Positions 1 to 9,078 of a stretch of 64,000 nucleotides of DNA are shown piece after piece. Below the pieces are notes generated by a model, which was given only the letters and a program-made list of their open reading frames with translations, did not search any database and was not told the origin of the DNA. This stretch comes from Methylobacter sp. Lineage in GTDB: Bacteria; Pseudomonadota; Gammaproteobacteria; Methylococcales; Methylomonadaceae. A program made the translations under genes and the position numbers. The DNA lies in NCBI GenBank assembly GCA_028716975.1, contig JAQUOU010000009.1, positions 78,692-142,691 of the forward strand, given 5' to 3'. Each line of letters opens with the position of its first letter. Within the stretch, counting starts at the first letter, position 1.

Positions 1-2
1 CC

Positions 3-722
3 GCTATTAGTGCTGTTGATATGACAACTGTAGTCAGTACTATGGAGCTTGAATGGCTTCGCACAGAGTTGCCCAACGAAAAAATCCATGTGCTTCCTTT
101 TTCCAGAAGCATTCGTGGCACTGAAAAGGGCTTCCTTGATCGACGTGACATTGTGTTTGTTGGAGGGTATGAACATCACCCCAATGTGGATGCAGTCCAA
201 TATTTTGTCAACGAAGTAATGCCCTTCCTGCGTCGTCTTCTACCGGGTATTTACTTCCATGTGGTAGGGAGCAAGGCGACGGCAGAAATATTCGCATTGG
301 AGGCGAAAGATGTTGTTATCACCGGCTTTGTTGATGACCTCAATCCGTTCCTGGATAAAATGCGCGTTTCGGTAGCGCCCTTGAGATATGGCGCGGGCAT
401 TAAAGGCAAAATTGGCACCGCTATGACGGTAGGTTTGCCCGTTGTGGCCACGCCGCTGGCGGCAGAAGGGATGTCGGTAACAGATGGGGAAAACATCGTG
501 GTTTCAGAGGGAGGGGAGCAATTTGCTGAGGCCGTTGCAAGACTCTACCAGGATGAAGCTCTATGGAATCGAATAAGCCGAAACGGGCTAGAGCTTGCGG
601 AAAACTTATGGGGCGCAGAGGCGGCCTGGAGAATTTTGTCAGATATAATGGCTGAATTAGGTCTTGATGCTGCGCGAGGCACAAGGAAGCTGTTACTTTA
701 TAATGCGAATTCGCAAGTATGA
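3..722 (+). CDS. Glycosyltransferase family 4 (group 1), C-terminal part, cut by window edge
   Basis: The reading frame is open to the left edge, so the gene starts upstream and only the C-terminal nucleotide-sugar-binding half is visible. The segments FVGGYEHHPNVDAVQYF and PLRYGAGIKGK followed by GLPVVATPLAAEG are characteristic of the GT-B fold of family 4 transferases, which move a sugar from an activated donor to a growing glycan on the cytoplasmic face of the membrane. The first visible ATG (21) lies inside a conserved stretch and is not the true start. The TGA overlaps the ATG of the next gene in an ATGA, so the two are probably translationally coupled. Donor and acceptor cannot be told from sequence; the cluster context implies surface polysaccharide or LPS. 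Confidence 0.88.
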   Translation, partial: AISAVDMTTVVSTMELEWLRTELPNEKIHVLPFSRSIRGTEKGFLDRRDIVFVGGYEHHPNVDAVQYFVNEVMPFLRRLLPGIYFHVVGSKATAEIFALEAKDVVITGFVDDLNPFLDKMRVSVAPLRYGAGIKGKIGTAMTVGLPVVATPLAAEGMSVTDGENIVVSEGGEQFAEAVARLYQDEALWNRISRNGLELAENLWGAEAAWRILSDIMAELGLDAARGTRKLLLYNANSQV

Positions 723-2896
723 AAAACATCAAAGCTTTCCCTACAATTTCGGCGAGTCATGACTCTGCTTTGTGCTTTATATTCGGGCTTGTTGTTGGTG
801 CGTTAGTTTTTGTTAGTTTATGGGGCACAGCCCCGCTTAATCCATTCAATATTGAATGGATATTGAATAATCCGTATGGGTCAGATTTTTGCTTCACGGA
901 AATTGGTGTCCTTCAGTTCCTTAAATCTGAATGGACCTTTCCACCTGGTTTAACCAATGGATTACTATATCCTACTAGCACGTCCGTTGTTTTTTTTGAT
1001 GCTATCCCCCTTGTTGCCATTATTGCAAAGGTGATTCGATTTTTTTATCCACATGATTTCCAATATTTTGGAATCTGGGGTTTTGTGTGTATGGCCCTTC
1101 AAGGGGGAATTTCCTCACTGATCATAAGAAAATATTGCGCTAATTCTATTATTTCGGCGATTTCATCGGCCTTTTTTTGCTTATCGCCATTTCTTCTAGG
1201 AAAGATGTTTGGTCACGCCTCAATGTCTGGACAGTGGCTCATATTGTTGCCTATTTTGTTTATCTGGTATCGCGATACCAAATTTGTGGCCAATCATGAG
1301 ATTGTGCTGTGGTCAGCTATCACGGCTGTCAGCGTTGGCATTCTCGCCTATTTCACCCCAATGGTGTTTTTGTTGATGGTGGTGTACTATGCGGTGGGTG
1401 CGCAAAGCTCCGGCATAGTAAATAATCTAAAGCGTTTTGCGCTTTCTTTTATTTCATCAGTGGCCTGTTGTTTATTCGTACTGTGGTTTATTGGCGGGTT
1501 TTTGCCCGGCAACGATGTCTCCATCTTGGACTATGGAATTGCCCCCTATAACCTAAACGGACTGTTTAATCCTGGATGGTCCTCAAAGATAATCCAAGCT
1601 TTTCCTCATGGGAAAGGATCCTCTGAGGGTCACGCTTGGCTTGGTCTGGGCGTTATTATCGGCGGACTTTATTTGGCAATCAATGCACTGCTTGTTTCAG
1701 AGCAAAATATCATTGCTTCAGCCAAGCTCTACTCGCCCTATGTTATAGCGTGTTCCATTCTTATTGCATTCGCAGCTACAAACAAAGTTATGTTTGGAGA
1801 CTATCTTGTATTTTCATACATTTTACCGCAGAAAATTCTTGCTCTGTTCTCGATTTTTCGCACATCTGGCCGGTTTATCTGGCCGGTATGGTATCTTATT
1901 GTGATTTTTATCATTGGAAATATTTCCGCGATGCCCACGAGAGCGTGGCGAAAAGGCACTTTGATTGCAATTCTGCTCTGTGTGCAGATATTTGATGCAA
2001 CCCGTTTTTACAAAGAGGGCGGCTTGAGTCATACCAGCTTTCCGGAAGCTGTCCCTCCCCCGCTCAGCAGTATTTTATGGGAAAAGCTGGAGCAGCTTTC
2101 CATCAAGCATGTCGTTTTTATTCCATACAGCGGAAGGCTTCCCCATAATGCCTGGTCTTACATTGCGGCCCAAGCTATACGCCAAGGGGCGACGACCAAT
2201 GTATTTTGGCTTGGCCGTACTCCAATGCGGACGATACAGAACAATATCGAACAAAAAATTGTCGAGTTGAAAAGTGGTAGTCTTTCGGATGGCGATTTAT
2301 TTGTCATTAATTATATTCCCATTCTTACGGCGGTGAATTTTTCCAGTGATATTAGGGCTTATCTGGTAGACGATCAGGTGGTACTGGGCAAGCGGGGGCT
2401 AGAGAAGATTGATGATAGCGTCAAAAGCATCAATGTGAAACGCAGCACTTTAGCCGAGTATCTTAAACATCTCAGGTTGCTGGATTACAATTTCATGATC
2501 ATTTTGAGCGGTCGGGAAAAAGACCTACCGGTGGCGCTTGACGATGCTACCCGACAAGAGCTTCATAATCTGAATATCGGGTCAGCTTTAGATCACGCCT
2601 CGAATATAAATTATGTCAGTGTAATTGGGCCCAACCGGAGCGTTTTGTTTGAGAATCAAGATGGAAGACCTATCACATATTCTAAGCTGAGCAGTGCTAT
2701 TTTTCCCATCCCTATTGAGGTCTCCGTGGATCTTAATTTTGGAGCATTTCCACGAGTTCTTGTAAATGGTATTGATTGCTCACACAGTCATGTCGGCTTG
2801 AATATCTGTGTGTACGATATTAAGTTGAAAAAAATAGTTGAGGTTGGGGCGTTTGACTTATATACGATGGGGAATGGAGTTTATCTTCAGATGTAG
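719..2896 (+). CDS. Large polytopic membrane protein, DUF6311-like (GT-C type)
   Basis: This 725-residue protein has about ten hydrophobic helices in its first ~430 residues and a soluble C-terminal part. An acidic motif after the first helix (NPYGSDFCFTEIGVLQF), followed by a Trp/Pro-rich loop (SEWTFPPGLTNG), resembles the DUF6311 family and more generally GT-C membrane glycosyltransferases that use lipid-linked sugars in the periplasm. It overlaps the upstream glycosyltransferase by four bases. Base composition is more A+T-rich than in the rfb genes downstream, as is common for O-antigen genes acquired by transfer. The family assignment is from memory of the pattern, not a search; the general call of a polytopic glycan-locus membrane protein is secure. 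Confidence 0.7.
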   Translation: MKNIKAFPTISASHDSALCFIFGLVVGALVFVSLWGTAPLNPFNIEWILNNPYGSDFCFTEIGVLQFLKSEWTFPPGLTNGLLYPTSTSVVFFDAIPLVAIIAKVIRFFYPHDFQYFGIWGFVCMALQGGISSLIIRKYCANSIISAISSAFFCLSPFLLGKMFGHASMSGQWLILLPILFIWYRDTKFVANHEIVLWSAITAVSVGILAYFTPMVFLLMVVYYAVGAQSSGIVNNLKRFALSFISSVACCLFVLWFIGGFLPGNDVSILDYGIAPYNLNGLFNPGWSSKIIQAFPHGKGSSEGHAWLGLGVIIGGLYLAINALLVSEQNIIASAKLYSPYVIACSILIAFAATNKVMFGDYLVFSYILPQKILALFSIFRTSGRFIWPVWYLIVIFIIGNISAMPTRAWRKGTLIAILLCVQIFDATRFYKEGGLSHTSFPEAVPPPLSSILWEKLEQLSIKHVVFIPYSGRLPHNAWSYIAAQAIRQGATTNVFWLGRTPMRTIQNNIEQKIVELKSGSLSDGDLFVINYIPILTAVNFSSDIRAYLVDDQVVLGKRGLEKIDDSVKSINVKRSTLAEYLKHLRLLDYNFMIILSGREKDLPVALDDATRQELHNLNIGSALDHASNINYVSVIGPNRSVLFENQDGRPITYSKLSSAIFPIPIEVSVDLNFGAFPRVLVNGIDCSHSHVGLNICVYDIKLKKIVEVGAFDLYTMGNGVYLQM

Positions 2897-2981
2897 TAAA
2901 TTTTTGAAATTGTTCAATTAATACATTTCATACATAGAATCTTACTTATAAAGTTATGTAGGATTTATCCTGAGTTGAAAA

Positions 2982-4745
2982 ATGAAAGTAAACGAATTAT
3001 ATAATTCGAAATGTCACATTATTTTGTTGGTCTTGCTTACGATACTGTCGCTTGTGATATTTTATGAATACATGCGTATACTCCATCCGCAGGTGGCTTT
3101 CATGGATACGCTACGATTTCTCACTTATTTTGAAAACAGCGAGCGTGGTACGGCATCTCTGCTTTCAACTTGGTACCAAGGCGAACACCGTGGATTTTCG
3201 CCGCAACTGGTTGTCTATCTGAACGCGAAACTTTTTAAGTTTGACGTGTTCGGGGCTACGCTTTCCAGCGGTGCTGCTCTTGCAGTTACAGGAATGTTGC
3301 TCGGTCTTGAGCAGTACCGTACTATGTCTGAACAAGGACAGCGCAGGGTAAGCTTAATAGCTTTCACCAGTCTTGCTGCTCTCACTTTCCTTACGCTGTT
3401 CAGTTTGGCCAATTGGGAGTTATATTCGGTTGATGTCGGAGTTGCTCTTTTCGGAAGGAATTTAATTTTTATTCTTTATTGGATCGGACTAGATCGGGCG
3501 TTGGAGACGTTTAATCGCCCGTTGGCTCTGCGCTGGGCTTTGCTAATTTCGAGCCCGGTCATCGTGCTTGTTTTTGCGTTAGGCTGGTCATATGCATTCG
3601 TTCTGGCAACAATTATCAGCGCCTGTGTTGCGCGGCCAGCGGATGCGGAGGCGAAGAGTTTTCGTCGGACACTGCTGATCGCACTCGTTGCTTCACAGTT
3701 GGTTTATGTAGCGGGAGGCTATTTTTTATCGACAGAAGGAGGTAATTATGCTCCGTCAGGTAAAATTGCCAGTTTAAGTAATGCGGCTACCGGTTTTTTT
3801 TTCATGCTCTCGTCCGTATTCATGGGGACCGAGACTATTACATCCTTAGGGGTGCCGGTTTGGATGCAGTTCGCTGTTGCATTAGCTCTTATTGGCGCGG
3901 TGCTTTGGTTAGGGATGTCTGTTGTTTTTTCGAAATATAGGATACCGCTCGTGCCTTTGGCGCTTATGATCTATGCTGGCTCCCATATGGCCGCGATATC
4001 GTACGCGCGCGGTAGGTTTGACCCACAACTTGCGATGGCGCCAAGATATTATATGGATCTCTCGCTTCTCTTTATCGCCTTTTTCTGGACAGCGACATTA
4101 TTTATCAGGAGCGGCAATATCAGCCACTGGAAGAAGACTATTACTGTTGCTGGCTTGATAATCTTGGTTGTGCTCTTTTTGGTTGGACAAGGGATAACAT
4201 CAAAGGATGAATGGGCAAAAGCTCCATATCGACATGATGCATTCAGACGAATGCGTAATGTAACATTGAAGGGAGTGACCAGCGCAGAAGAGGCGACGCT
4301 ATTGCAGTCTAATATCCTAGTGGCAAAGCGGGGTGTTGATGTGCAGCGAGCATACGGCCTAGGCCCCTTCCGAGATATTGGCTGTGCAACGCCAATCCAT
4401 ATAAGTGGCTGGTTTGATCAAGATCATAATGGATGGATAGGCAAGGAAGCCAATATGAGGATCAAAAACTGTGGAGGAGACCTTCGACTAAATGTATTTG
4501 TTCCAAAATCATTTTCGACCAAGACGGTCTGGGTCTCGATAGAGGGAAGCCCGCTTTTTCAGACTAAACTTGTGCCCGGGCAAGCAACTAGCATTGATGT
4601 GCCAGTGCAAGGGGAAACTGCTCAATTTCTCACTATCACTGTGACGGTTGATACTACTACCAAACTATCTGATATTGAGCCGGGAGCAAGTGATACGCGC
4701 GCACTAGGTATTGTTGTTACTTCTATAACTACTGAAAAACACTAG
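2982..4745 (+). CDS. Polytopic membrane protein of glycan cluster, function unknown
   Basis: The 587-residue protein has an N-terminal signal-anchor-like helix, then a loop containing HPQVAFMDTLRFL and EHRGFSPQLVVYL, then roughly nine to ten further helices to about residue 405, and a soluble C-terminal domain of about 180 residues rich in beta-type sequence. The layout (membrane body plus periplasmic domain, acidic/aromatic first loop) resembles GT-C glycosyltransferases such as the Gtr serotype-converting enzymes, but I do not recognise a specific family. It stands between the DUF6311-like gene and rfbF on the same strand, 85 bp after the former. Together with the GtrA and GT2 genes at 11.8-13.2 kb it could form a GtrA/GtrB/GT-C glycan-modification set; that is inference. 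Confidence 0.7.
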   Translation: MKVNELYNSKCHIILLVLLTILSLVIFYEYMRILHPQVAFMDTLRFLTYFENSERGTASLLSTWYQGEHRGFSPQLVVYLNAKLFKFDVFGATLSSGAALAVTGMLLGLEQYRTMSEQGQRRVSLIAFTSLAALTFLTLFSLANWELYSVDVGVALFGRNLIFILYWIGLDRALETFNRPLALRWALLISSPVIVLVFALGWSYAFVLATIISACVARPADAEAKSFRRTLLIALVASQLVYVAGGYFLSTEGGNYAPSGKIASLSNAATGFFFMLSSVFMGTETITSLGVPVWMQFAVALALIGAVLWLGMSVVFSKYRIPLVPLALMIYAGSHMAAISYARGRFDPQLAMAPRYYMDLSLLFIAFFWTATLFIRSGNISHWKKTITVAGLIILVVLFLVGQGITSKDEWAKAPYRHDAFRRMRNVTLKGVTSAEEATLLQSNILVAKRGVDVQRAYGLGPFRDIGCATPIHISGWFDQDHNGWIGKEANMRIKNCGGDLRLNVFVPKSFSTKTVWVSIEGSPLFQTKLVPGQATSIDVPVQGETAQFLTITVTVDTTTKLSDIEPGASDTRALGIVVTSITTEKH

Positions 4746-4848
4746 GAGCTATTATCACTTCTACTACGTTATTATAACCAGTGGGCTGAAATTGGTTTAG
4801 TTCGAGTTTTTAACTATATATTTATTCATCAAATAGTATTTCAAAAAA

Positions 4849-5622
4849 ATGAAAGCAGTAATTCTTGCAGGCGGTTTGGGAACGCGGATCAGCGAAGATA
4901 CATCGACTCGGCCCAAGCCTATGGTAGAAATTGGCGGCAAGCCTATTCTTTGGCATATCATGAAGACTTACTCCCACTTTGGAATAAACGACTTCGTGAT
5001 CTGCTGCGGCTACAAAGGCTATGTCATCAAGGAATATTTCGCGAACTATTTTCTGCACATGTCGGATGTAACCTTCGACATGGAGCACAACAAAATGGAA
5101 GTGCGCCAGCGTTACGCCGAACCCTGGAGGGTGACGCTGGTGGACACCGGCGAAGAAACCATGACGGGAGGTCGCTTGAAGCGCGTGGAGGATTACGTCA
5201 AGCATGAAGAGGCTTTCTGTTTAACCTATGGCGATGGCGTGAGCGACGTCAATATCACGGAGCTGATCGCTTTCCACAGAAGGCAAGGCGTCAAAGCTAC
5301 CTTGACTGCGACTATTCCGCCGGGGCGTTTTGGCGCCCTGGACATTATGGGAAAGAAGGTCAGCAGCTTTATGGAAAAGCCCAAAGGCGATGGCGCCATG
5401 ATCAACGGCGGTTTCTTTGTGCTGTCGCCGGCAGTTCTCGACTATGTCACTGATGACCGGACGATTTGGGAGCGGGAGCCATTGGAACGATTAGCCCAGG
5501 AGGGCAGTTTGGCGGCGTTTCCGCACCCTGGCTTTTGGCAGCCAATGGACACCTTGCGCGACAAAATGCACCTCGAAGAATTGTGGCAATCCGGCAAAGC
5601 GCCGTGGAAGGTGTGGTCATGA
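4849..5622 (+). CDS. rfbF: Glucose-1-phosphate cytidylyltransferase
   Basis: RfbF joins glucose-1-phosphate to CTP, giving CDP-glucose, the first step toward CDP-3,6-dideoxyhexoses of O-antigens. The 257-residue length matches the family. The N-terminus carries the nucleotidyltransferase signature [13 protein letters not shown] followed by [18 protein letters not shown]; later [11 protein letters not shown] carries the metal-binding acidic residues and NGGFFVLSP the sugar-binding segment. The gene ends four bases inside rfbG (ATGA overlap), the usual rfbF-rfbG arrangement. A 100-bp A+T-rich leader precedes it, so a promoter could lie there, but no clear -35/-10 pair stands out. Confidence 0.95.
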   Translation: MKAVILAGGLGTRISEDTSTRPKPMVEIGGKPILWHIMKTYSHFGINDFVICCGYKGYVIKEYFANYFLHMSDVTFDMEHNKMEVRQRYAEPWRVTLVDTGEETMTGGRLKRVEDYVKHEEAFCLTYGDGVSDVNITELIAFHRRQGVKATLTATIPPGRFGALDIMGKKVSSFMEKPKGDGAMINGGFFVLSPAVLDYVTDDRTIWEREPLERLAQEGSLAAFPHPGFWQPMDTLRDKMHLEELWQSGKAPWKVWS

Positions 5623-6704
5623 ATCAAGTCTTTTGGAAGGGTAAGCGCGTCCTGCTGACCGGACACACCGGCTTTAAGGGAAGCTGGCTGTCGCTGTGGC
5701 TGCAATCTCTGGGTGCGCAGGTAGTGGGCTATGCTCTCAGCCCCCCGACGAATCCCAGCCTGTTCGAAGTTGCCGAGGTTGGCGAGGGCATGACCAGCAT
5801 CATTGGTGATATTCGGGATCTGGCGCATTTGCGCGGGGTATTTGCCGATCACAGCCCGGAAATCGTTTTCCATATGGCGGCGCAACCGCTGGTACGTTAC
5901 TCCTATATCGAGCCGGTGGAGACTTACTCGACCAATGTGATGGGCACGGTGAATTTACTCGAAGCGGTGCGCGGCGCCGATAGCGTAAAGGCGGTGGTGA
6001 ACGTGACCAGCGACAAGTGTTATGAGAACCGCGAATGGGCGTGGGGCTATCGCGAGAATGAAGCGATGGGGGGCCATGATCCATACAGCAATAGCAAGGG
6101 TTGCGCGGAGTTGGTGACAGCCGCATACCGTAACTCTTACTTTCATCCTGAGAAATATAAAGAGCATGGCGTGGCTTTGGCCTCTGGTAGAGCGGGTAAC
6201 GTTATCGGCGGCGGCGATTGGGCCGATGACCGGCTCATCCCGGATATCATGCGCGCCATTACTCAAGGCAAGCCGGTTAATATTCGCAACCCGCGCAGCA
6301 TTCGTCCCTGGCAGCATGTGCTGGAGCCTCTATCCGGCTATTTGTTATTGGCGCAAAAGCTGTATGAAGAGGGTGCGGCTTATGCGGAAGGCTGGAACTT
6401 CGGGCCGAACGATGAAGACGCCAAGCCTGTGCAATGGATAGTGGAAGGCCTGACCAAATCGTGGGGCGAGGATGCGAGCTGGCTATGGGATGATGGTGAT
6501 CATCCACACGAGGCGCATTACCTGAGGCTGGATTGTTCCAAGGCAAAAATGCGCCTGAACTGGAGCCCGAAATGGCAATTGGATGAGACTCTAGGTAGAA
6601 TTGTAGATTGGCAAAAAAAATATCAGCAGGATTCGAACATGAAAAAAACAACCGTGGAACAAATTACGGATTATCAAATGAATAAACCTAAAAACCGCAG
6701 TTGA
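5619..6704 (+). CDS. rfbG: CDP-glucose 4,6-dehydratase
   Basis: RfbG converts CDP-glucose to CDP-4-keto-6-deoxyglucose using tightly bound NAD. The Rossmann glycine motif is GHTGFKG (residues 15-21) and the extended-SDR catalytic pair is in [13 protein letters not shown]. The reading frame is open upstream to 5466, but the start is placed at the ATG overlapping the rfbF stop, which gives 361 residues like known RfbG. The last residues are odd: after MNK the frame enters a miniature inverted-repeat element that supplies PKNRS and the stop codon. Removing the element and one copy of its ATAAA duplication restores MNKGDL and a TAA overlapping the next ATG at 6893. The change is outside the catalytic fold, so the enzyme is probably still functional. 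Confidence 0.94.
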   Translation: MNQVFWKGKRVLLTGHTGFKGSWLSLWLQSLGAQVVGYALSPPTNPSLFEVAEVGEGMTSIIGDIRDLAHLRGVFADHSPEIVFHMAAQPLVRYSYIEPVETYSTNVMGTVNLLEAVRGADSVKAVVNVTSDKCYENREWAWGYRENEAMGGHDPYSNSKGCAELVTAAYRNSYFHPEKYKEHGVALASGRAGNVIGGGDWADDRLIPDIMRAITQGKPVNIRNPRSIRPWQHVLEPLSGYLLLAQKLYEEGAAYAEGWNFGPNDEDAKPVQWIVEGLTKSWGEDASWLWDDGDHPHEAHYLRLDCSKAKMRLNWSPKWQLDETLGRIVDWQKKYQQDSNMKKTTVEQITDYQMNKPKNRS

Positions 6705-6876
6705 GCATACCAAAATTCCGTTCGCCCTGAGCTTGTCGAAGGGTTGGCGGGATTTTGTCAGGCTCACCCAAAGGGTGAGCGTGTGGAAGCCGTTCATACT
6801 TCGACAGGGCTCTCCTGAGCATAGCCGAAGGGCTCAGCACGAACGGCTTCCACACGCTCCGACTGCGGTTTTTAGG
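6687..6876 (+). mobile_element. MITE-like element with 15-bp inverted ends and 5-bp target duplication
   Basis: The ends are perfect 15-bp inverted repeats, CCTAAAAACCGCAGT at 6687-6701 and its complement at 6862-6876. ATAAA directly flanks both ends (6682-6686 and 6877-6881), as expected for a target-site duplication. The 190-bp interior has no transposase and is filled with 'cttcgacagggctctcctgag'-type palindromic repeats, including arms GAGCGTGTGGAAGCCGTTC and its complement (6777-6859). A shorter relative with the same ends is at 34222-34323. Confidence 0.8.
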
Positions 6877-6892
6877 ATAAAGGAGACTTGTA

Positions 6893-7147
6893 ATGCAAGC
6901 TGTAACGGCGATTTACAAAGAAGGCAATATTCAGTTATTGACGCCGCTGGCTGGGGTTAGTGAGGCTGAGCTGTTTGTTATTGTCCTGGATAAAGACGAT
7001 CAAACGAACGGGGTTGCGCAATCGTTTTTTGCTGCAACCTCCAATGCTGAACAGGACTTCCAGTCCATCGGATTGACCAGTTTTTTTGATACCGAAGATG
7101 ATAATAACGTTGACTGGGAGGAACTATTTGATGTTAAGGCTCGGTGA
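6893..7147 (+). CDS. Antitoxin-like small protein (DUF104/AF2212-like)
   Basis: This 84-residue acidic protein begins MQAVTAIYKEGNIQLLTPL, the pattern of AF2212/DUF104-type antitoxins (short beta N-terminus, 'IYENGVLKPL'-like). It ends in DWEELFDVKAR, a tail I associate with partners of PemK-like toxins. A good ribosome site (AGGAGA) lies eight bases before the ATG. Before insertion of the upstream miniature element its ATG would have overlapped the rfbG stop. The partner toxin gene seems to survive only as a 28-codon stub (7131-7217), so this antitoxin is probably an orphan. A type II antitoxin role is inferred from composition and position. Confidence 0.65.
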   Translation: MQAVTAIYKEGNIQLLTPLAGVSEAELFVIVLDKDDQTNGVAQSFFAATSNAEQDFQSIGLTSFFDTEDDNNVDWEELFDVKAR

Positions 7148-7217
7148 TATAAGACAATGCAGCCGACTCTACTTGGCTTGGCGGTGTCGAATGGCCAGTA
7201 AACTAGAACATAGATAA
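7131..7217 (+). pseudogene. Stub of a PemK/MazF-type toxin gene
   Basis: An ATG inside the 3' end of the antitoxin gene (17-nt overlap, as in intact TA pairs) opens a 28-codon frame starting MLRLGDI, the usual opening of PemK/MazF toxins (MLrLGDIvLv...). The following residues no longer match and the frame ends at TAA 7215-7217, so most of the toxin has been lost. The identification rests on seven residues plus position and is tentative. Confidence 0.35.
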
Positions 7218-7231
7218 ATCAGGAGTTAGTC

Positions 7232-7462
7232 ATGAGACAAGCAGTATTAAGAGAAATTTTACGTGTGGATGTAAACCGCCAGCTACACATTAGCGTGCCA
7301 GCTGATTTGGGAAATGAATTCGAGGTTATTGTATTACCCATTCAGGTCAAAGCTTTAAATGAGTTGAATGACGATGACCAATTTATGCTAGCCGCTTATT
7401 CCGCAGTTATTGAAAATGATCCTGAAGAGGATGCAGTGTGGGAAAAATATGTCAGAGGTTAA
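7232..7462 (+). CDS. Antitoxin-like protein upstream of PemK-RfbH fusion
   Basis: The 76-residue protein has a beta-rich N-terminus ([25 protein letters not shown]), as in small DNA-binding or AbrB/DUF104-type antitoxins, and an acidic helical tail ([15 protein letters not shown]). A ribosome site (AGGAG) precedes the ATG. Its stop lies 14 nt inside the next gene, whose first ~115 residues are PemK-like, so the pair has the order and overlap of a type II toxin-antitoxin module. It would be expected to bind and neutralise that toxin domain; this is inference from arrangement. Confidence 0.65.
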   Translation: MRQAVLREILRVDVNRQLHISVPADLGNEFEVIVLPIQVKALNELNDDDQFMLAAYSAVIENDPEEDAVWEKYVRG

Positions 7463-9065
7463 TCCATTTCAGCCAGGAACAATACATATTTACAAAGTGC
7501 CTTTTGTTGATAAAAAGGGAGCAAAGCCTCGTCCTGTACTTATTACCTCCTTGCCGAATAGCAAAGGCGACGTAATGGGAGTACCAGGTAGTACACAAAC
7601 GAATCAATGGCATGAAGCAAATCAGTTAATCATTAATCCAGAAGATATGTTAATGGGCGAACTGGACAGGCCAAGTGTTTTTCCAGTCAGCAAACAGATG
7701 GTTTTTTCGCCACGTTTTTTTTGCGGTGAAGTCGGCACAGTAAACCTCAAGACACTGGAAAAAATGATGCGCCTGATAATAGGGCATCAAGTTGAACAAT
7801 TCCATGCATCAGTGAACCAACCCAAAATATTCACGCCTGGCGTCACCGTTATTCCCCCTTCGGGCAAGATTATCGGTGCAGAAGAAATATCGCTGATGGT
7901 CGAAGCCTCGCTCGACGGCTGGCTCACCACGGGCCGCTTCAACGCCGAATTCGAGAAAAAGCTTGCTGCTTTTATCGGTGTAAAGCACCTGATCACCGTC
8001 AACTCGGGTTCTTCAGCCAACCTTGTCGCATTTACTACCCTGACTTCTCCAAAGCTGGGTGACCGGGCCATCAAGCCGGGGGATGAAGTCATCGGTGTCG
8101 CAGCCGGTTTTCCCACTACCGTCAATCCCATTCTCCAGTTTGGCGCAGTGCCGGTGTTTGTTGACGTGGATCCTAAAACCCATAACATCGACGCCAGCAA
8201 AATCGAAGCGGCTATTTGCCCCAAGACCAAAGCCATCATGCTGGCTCATTCGCTGGGTAACCCTTTTAACCTCGATGTGGTCACGGGCCTGTGTGAAAAG
8301 TACAATCTTTGGCTGGTAGAAGACTGCTGCGATGCGCTGGGCACCACTTATCGCGGCCAGATGGTCGGCACTTTTGGCGACATTGGCACCCTGAGCTTTT
8401 ATCCGGCGCACCACATTACCATGGGTGAGGGCGGCGCCGTATTTACCAACCACAGGAAACTCAAAACGATTGCCGAAAGCTTTCGCGACTGGGGCCGCGA
8501 CTGCTTCTGCCCGCCCGGCAAAGATAACACTTGTGGCAAACGCTTTGGCTGGAAGCTGGGCGAGCTGCCCAAGGGCTACGATCACAAGTACACTTATGGC
8601 CACTTGGGCTACAACCTCAAAATCACCGATATGCAAGCCGCTTGCGGACTGGCCCAGCTAGATAAAGCGCCGCAGTTCATCCAGGCTCGCAAGGACAACT
8701 TTGCTTATTTGAAAAAACGCCTGAAGAATTGCGAAGAATTTTTAAACCTGCCCGAGGCGACCGAGCATTCCGACCCCTCGTGGTTTGGCTTTCCCATCAC
8801 CTTAAAAGATAACTGCCCTGTCAGTCGGCTGGATCTGCTGACCTACCTGGATCAGAACAAAATCGGCACGCGCCAGCTGTTTGCCGGCAACCTGACACGT
8901 CAGCCTTATATGGTCGACGCCAAATACCGTATTAGCGGCGACCTGACCAATACCGACAAGGTGATGAACAATACCTTCTGGATTGGCGTGCAGCCGGCGC
9001 TGACCCAGGAGATGCTGGAATTCGCGGCCAGCAAGATCGAAGGCTATCTTGGCGTGAGTTATTGA
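7449..9065 (+). CDS. rfbH: Fusion: PemK/MazF-like toxin domain + RfbH (CDP-4-keto-6-deoxyglucose 3-dehydrase)
   Basis: This 538-residue frame has two parts. Residues 1 to ~115 resemble a PemK/MazF endoribonuclease ([15 protein letters not shown], then [11 protein letters not shown] near residue 76 and a helical end TLEKMMRLI). From ~residue 124 onward it is RfbH, the PMP and [2Fe-2S]-dependent dehydrase that removes the 3-hydroxyl of CDP-4-keto-6-deoxyglucose. The RfbH part has [25 protein letters not shown] (His replacing the usual aminotransferase Lys) and the cluster cysteines in [17 protein letters not shown]. The first ~25 residues of ordinary RfbH are replaced by the toxin end. The chosen ATG (7449) overlaps the antitoxin gene as in TA pairs; another in-frame ATG at 7764 would give a 433-residue RfbH of normal length. 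The partner reductase (RfbI/E3 type) is not in this window. Confidence 0.88.
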   Translation: MSEVNPFQPGTIHIYKVPFVDKKGAKPRPVLITSLPNSKGDVMGVPGSTQTNQWHEANQLIINPEDMLMGELDRPSVFPVSKQMVFSPRFFCGEVGTVNLKTLEKMMRLIIGHQVEQFHASVNQPKIFTPGVTVIPPSGKIIGAEEISLMVEASLDGWLTTGRFNAEFEKKLAAFIGVKHLITVNSGSSANLVAFTTLTSPKLGDRAIKPGDEVIGVAAGFPTTVNPILQFGAVPVFVDVDPKTHNIDASKIEAAICPKTKAIMLAHSLGNPFNLDVVTGLCEKYNLWLVEDCCDALGTTYRGQMVGTFGDIGTLSFYPAHHITMGEGGAVFTNHRKLKTIAESFRDWGRDCFCPPGKDNTCGKRFGWKLGELPKGYDHKYTYGHLGYNLKITDMQAACGLAQLDKAPQFIQARKDNFAYLKKRLKNCEEFLNLPEATEHSDPSWFGFPITLKDNCPVSRLDLLTYLDQNKIGTRQLFAGNLTRQPYMVDAKYRISGDLTNTDKVMNNTFWIGVQPALTQEMLEFAASKIEGYLGVSY

Positions 9066-9078
9066 TAGGCGCTTGCCA

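Noticed and set aside
7410..7448. Upstream extension of the PemK-RfbH frame to ATG 7410
   Set aside because: The extra 13 residues read from within the antitoxin gene and do not fit a toxin N-terminus; ATG 7449 gives the usual short overlap.
8013..8636. A 207-codon minus-strand frame opposite rfbH
   Set aside because: It lies wholly within the conserved RfbH coding sequence, has no family resemblance and is a shadow of codon bias.
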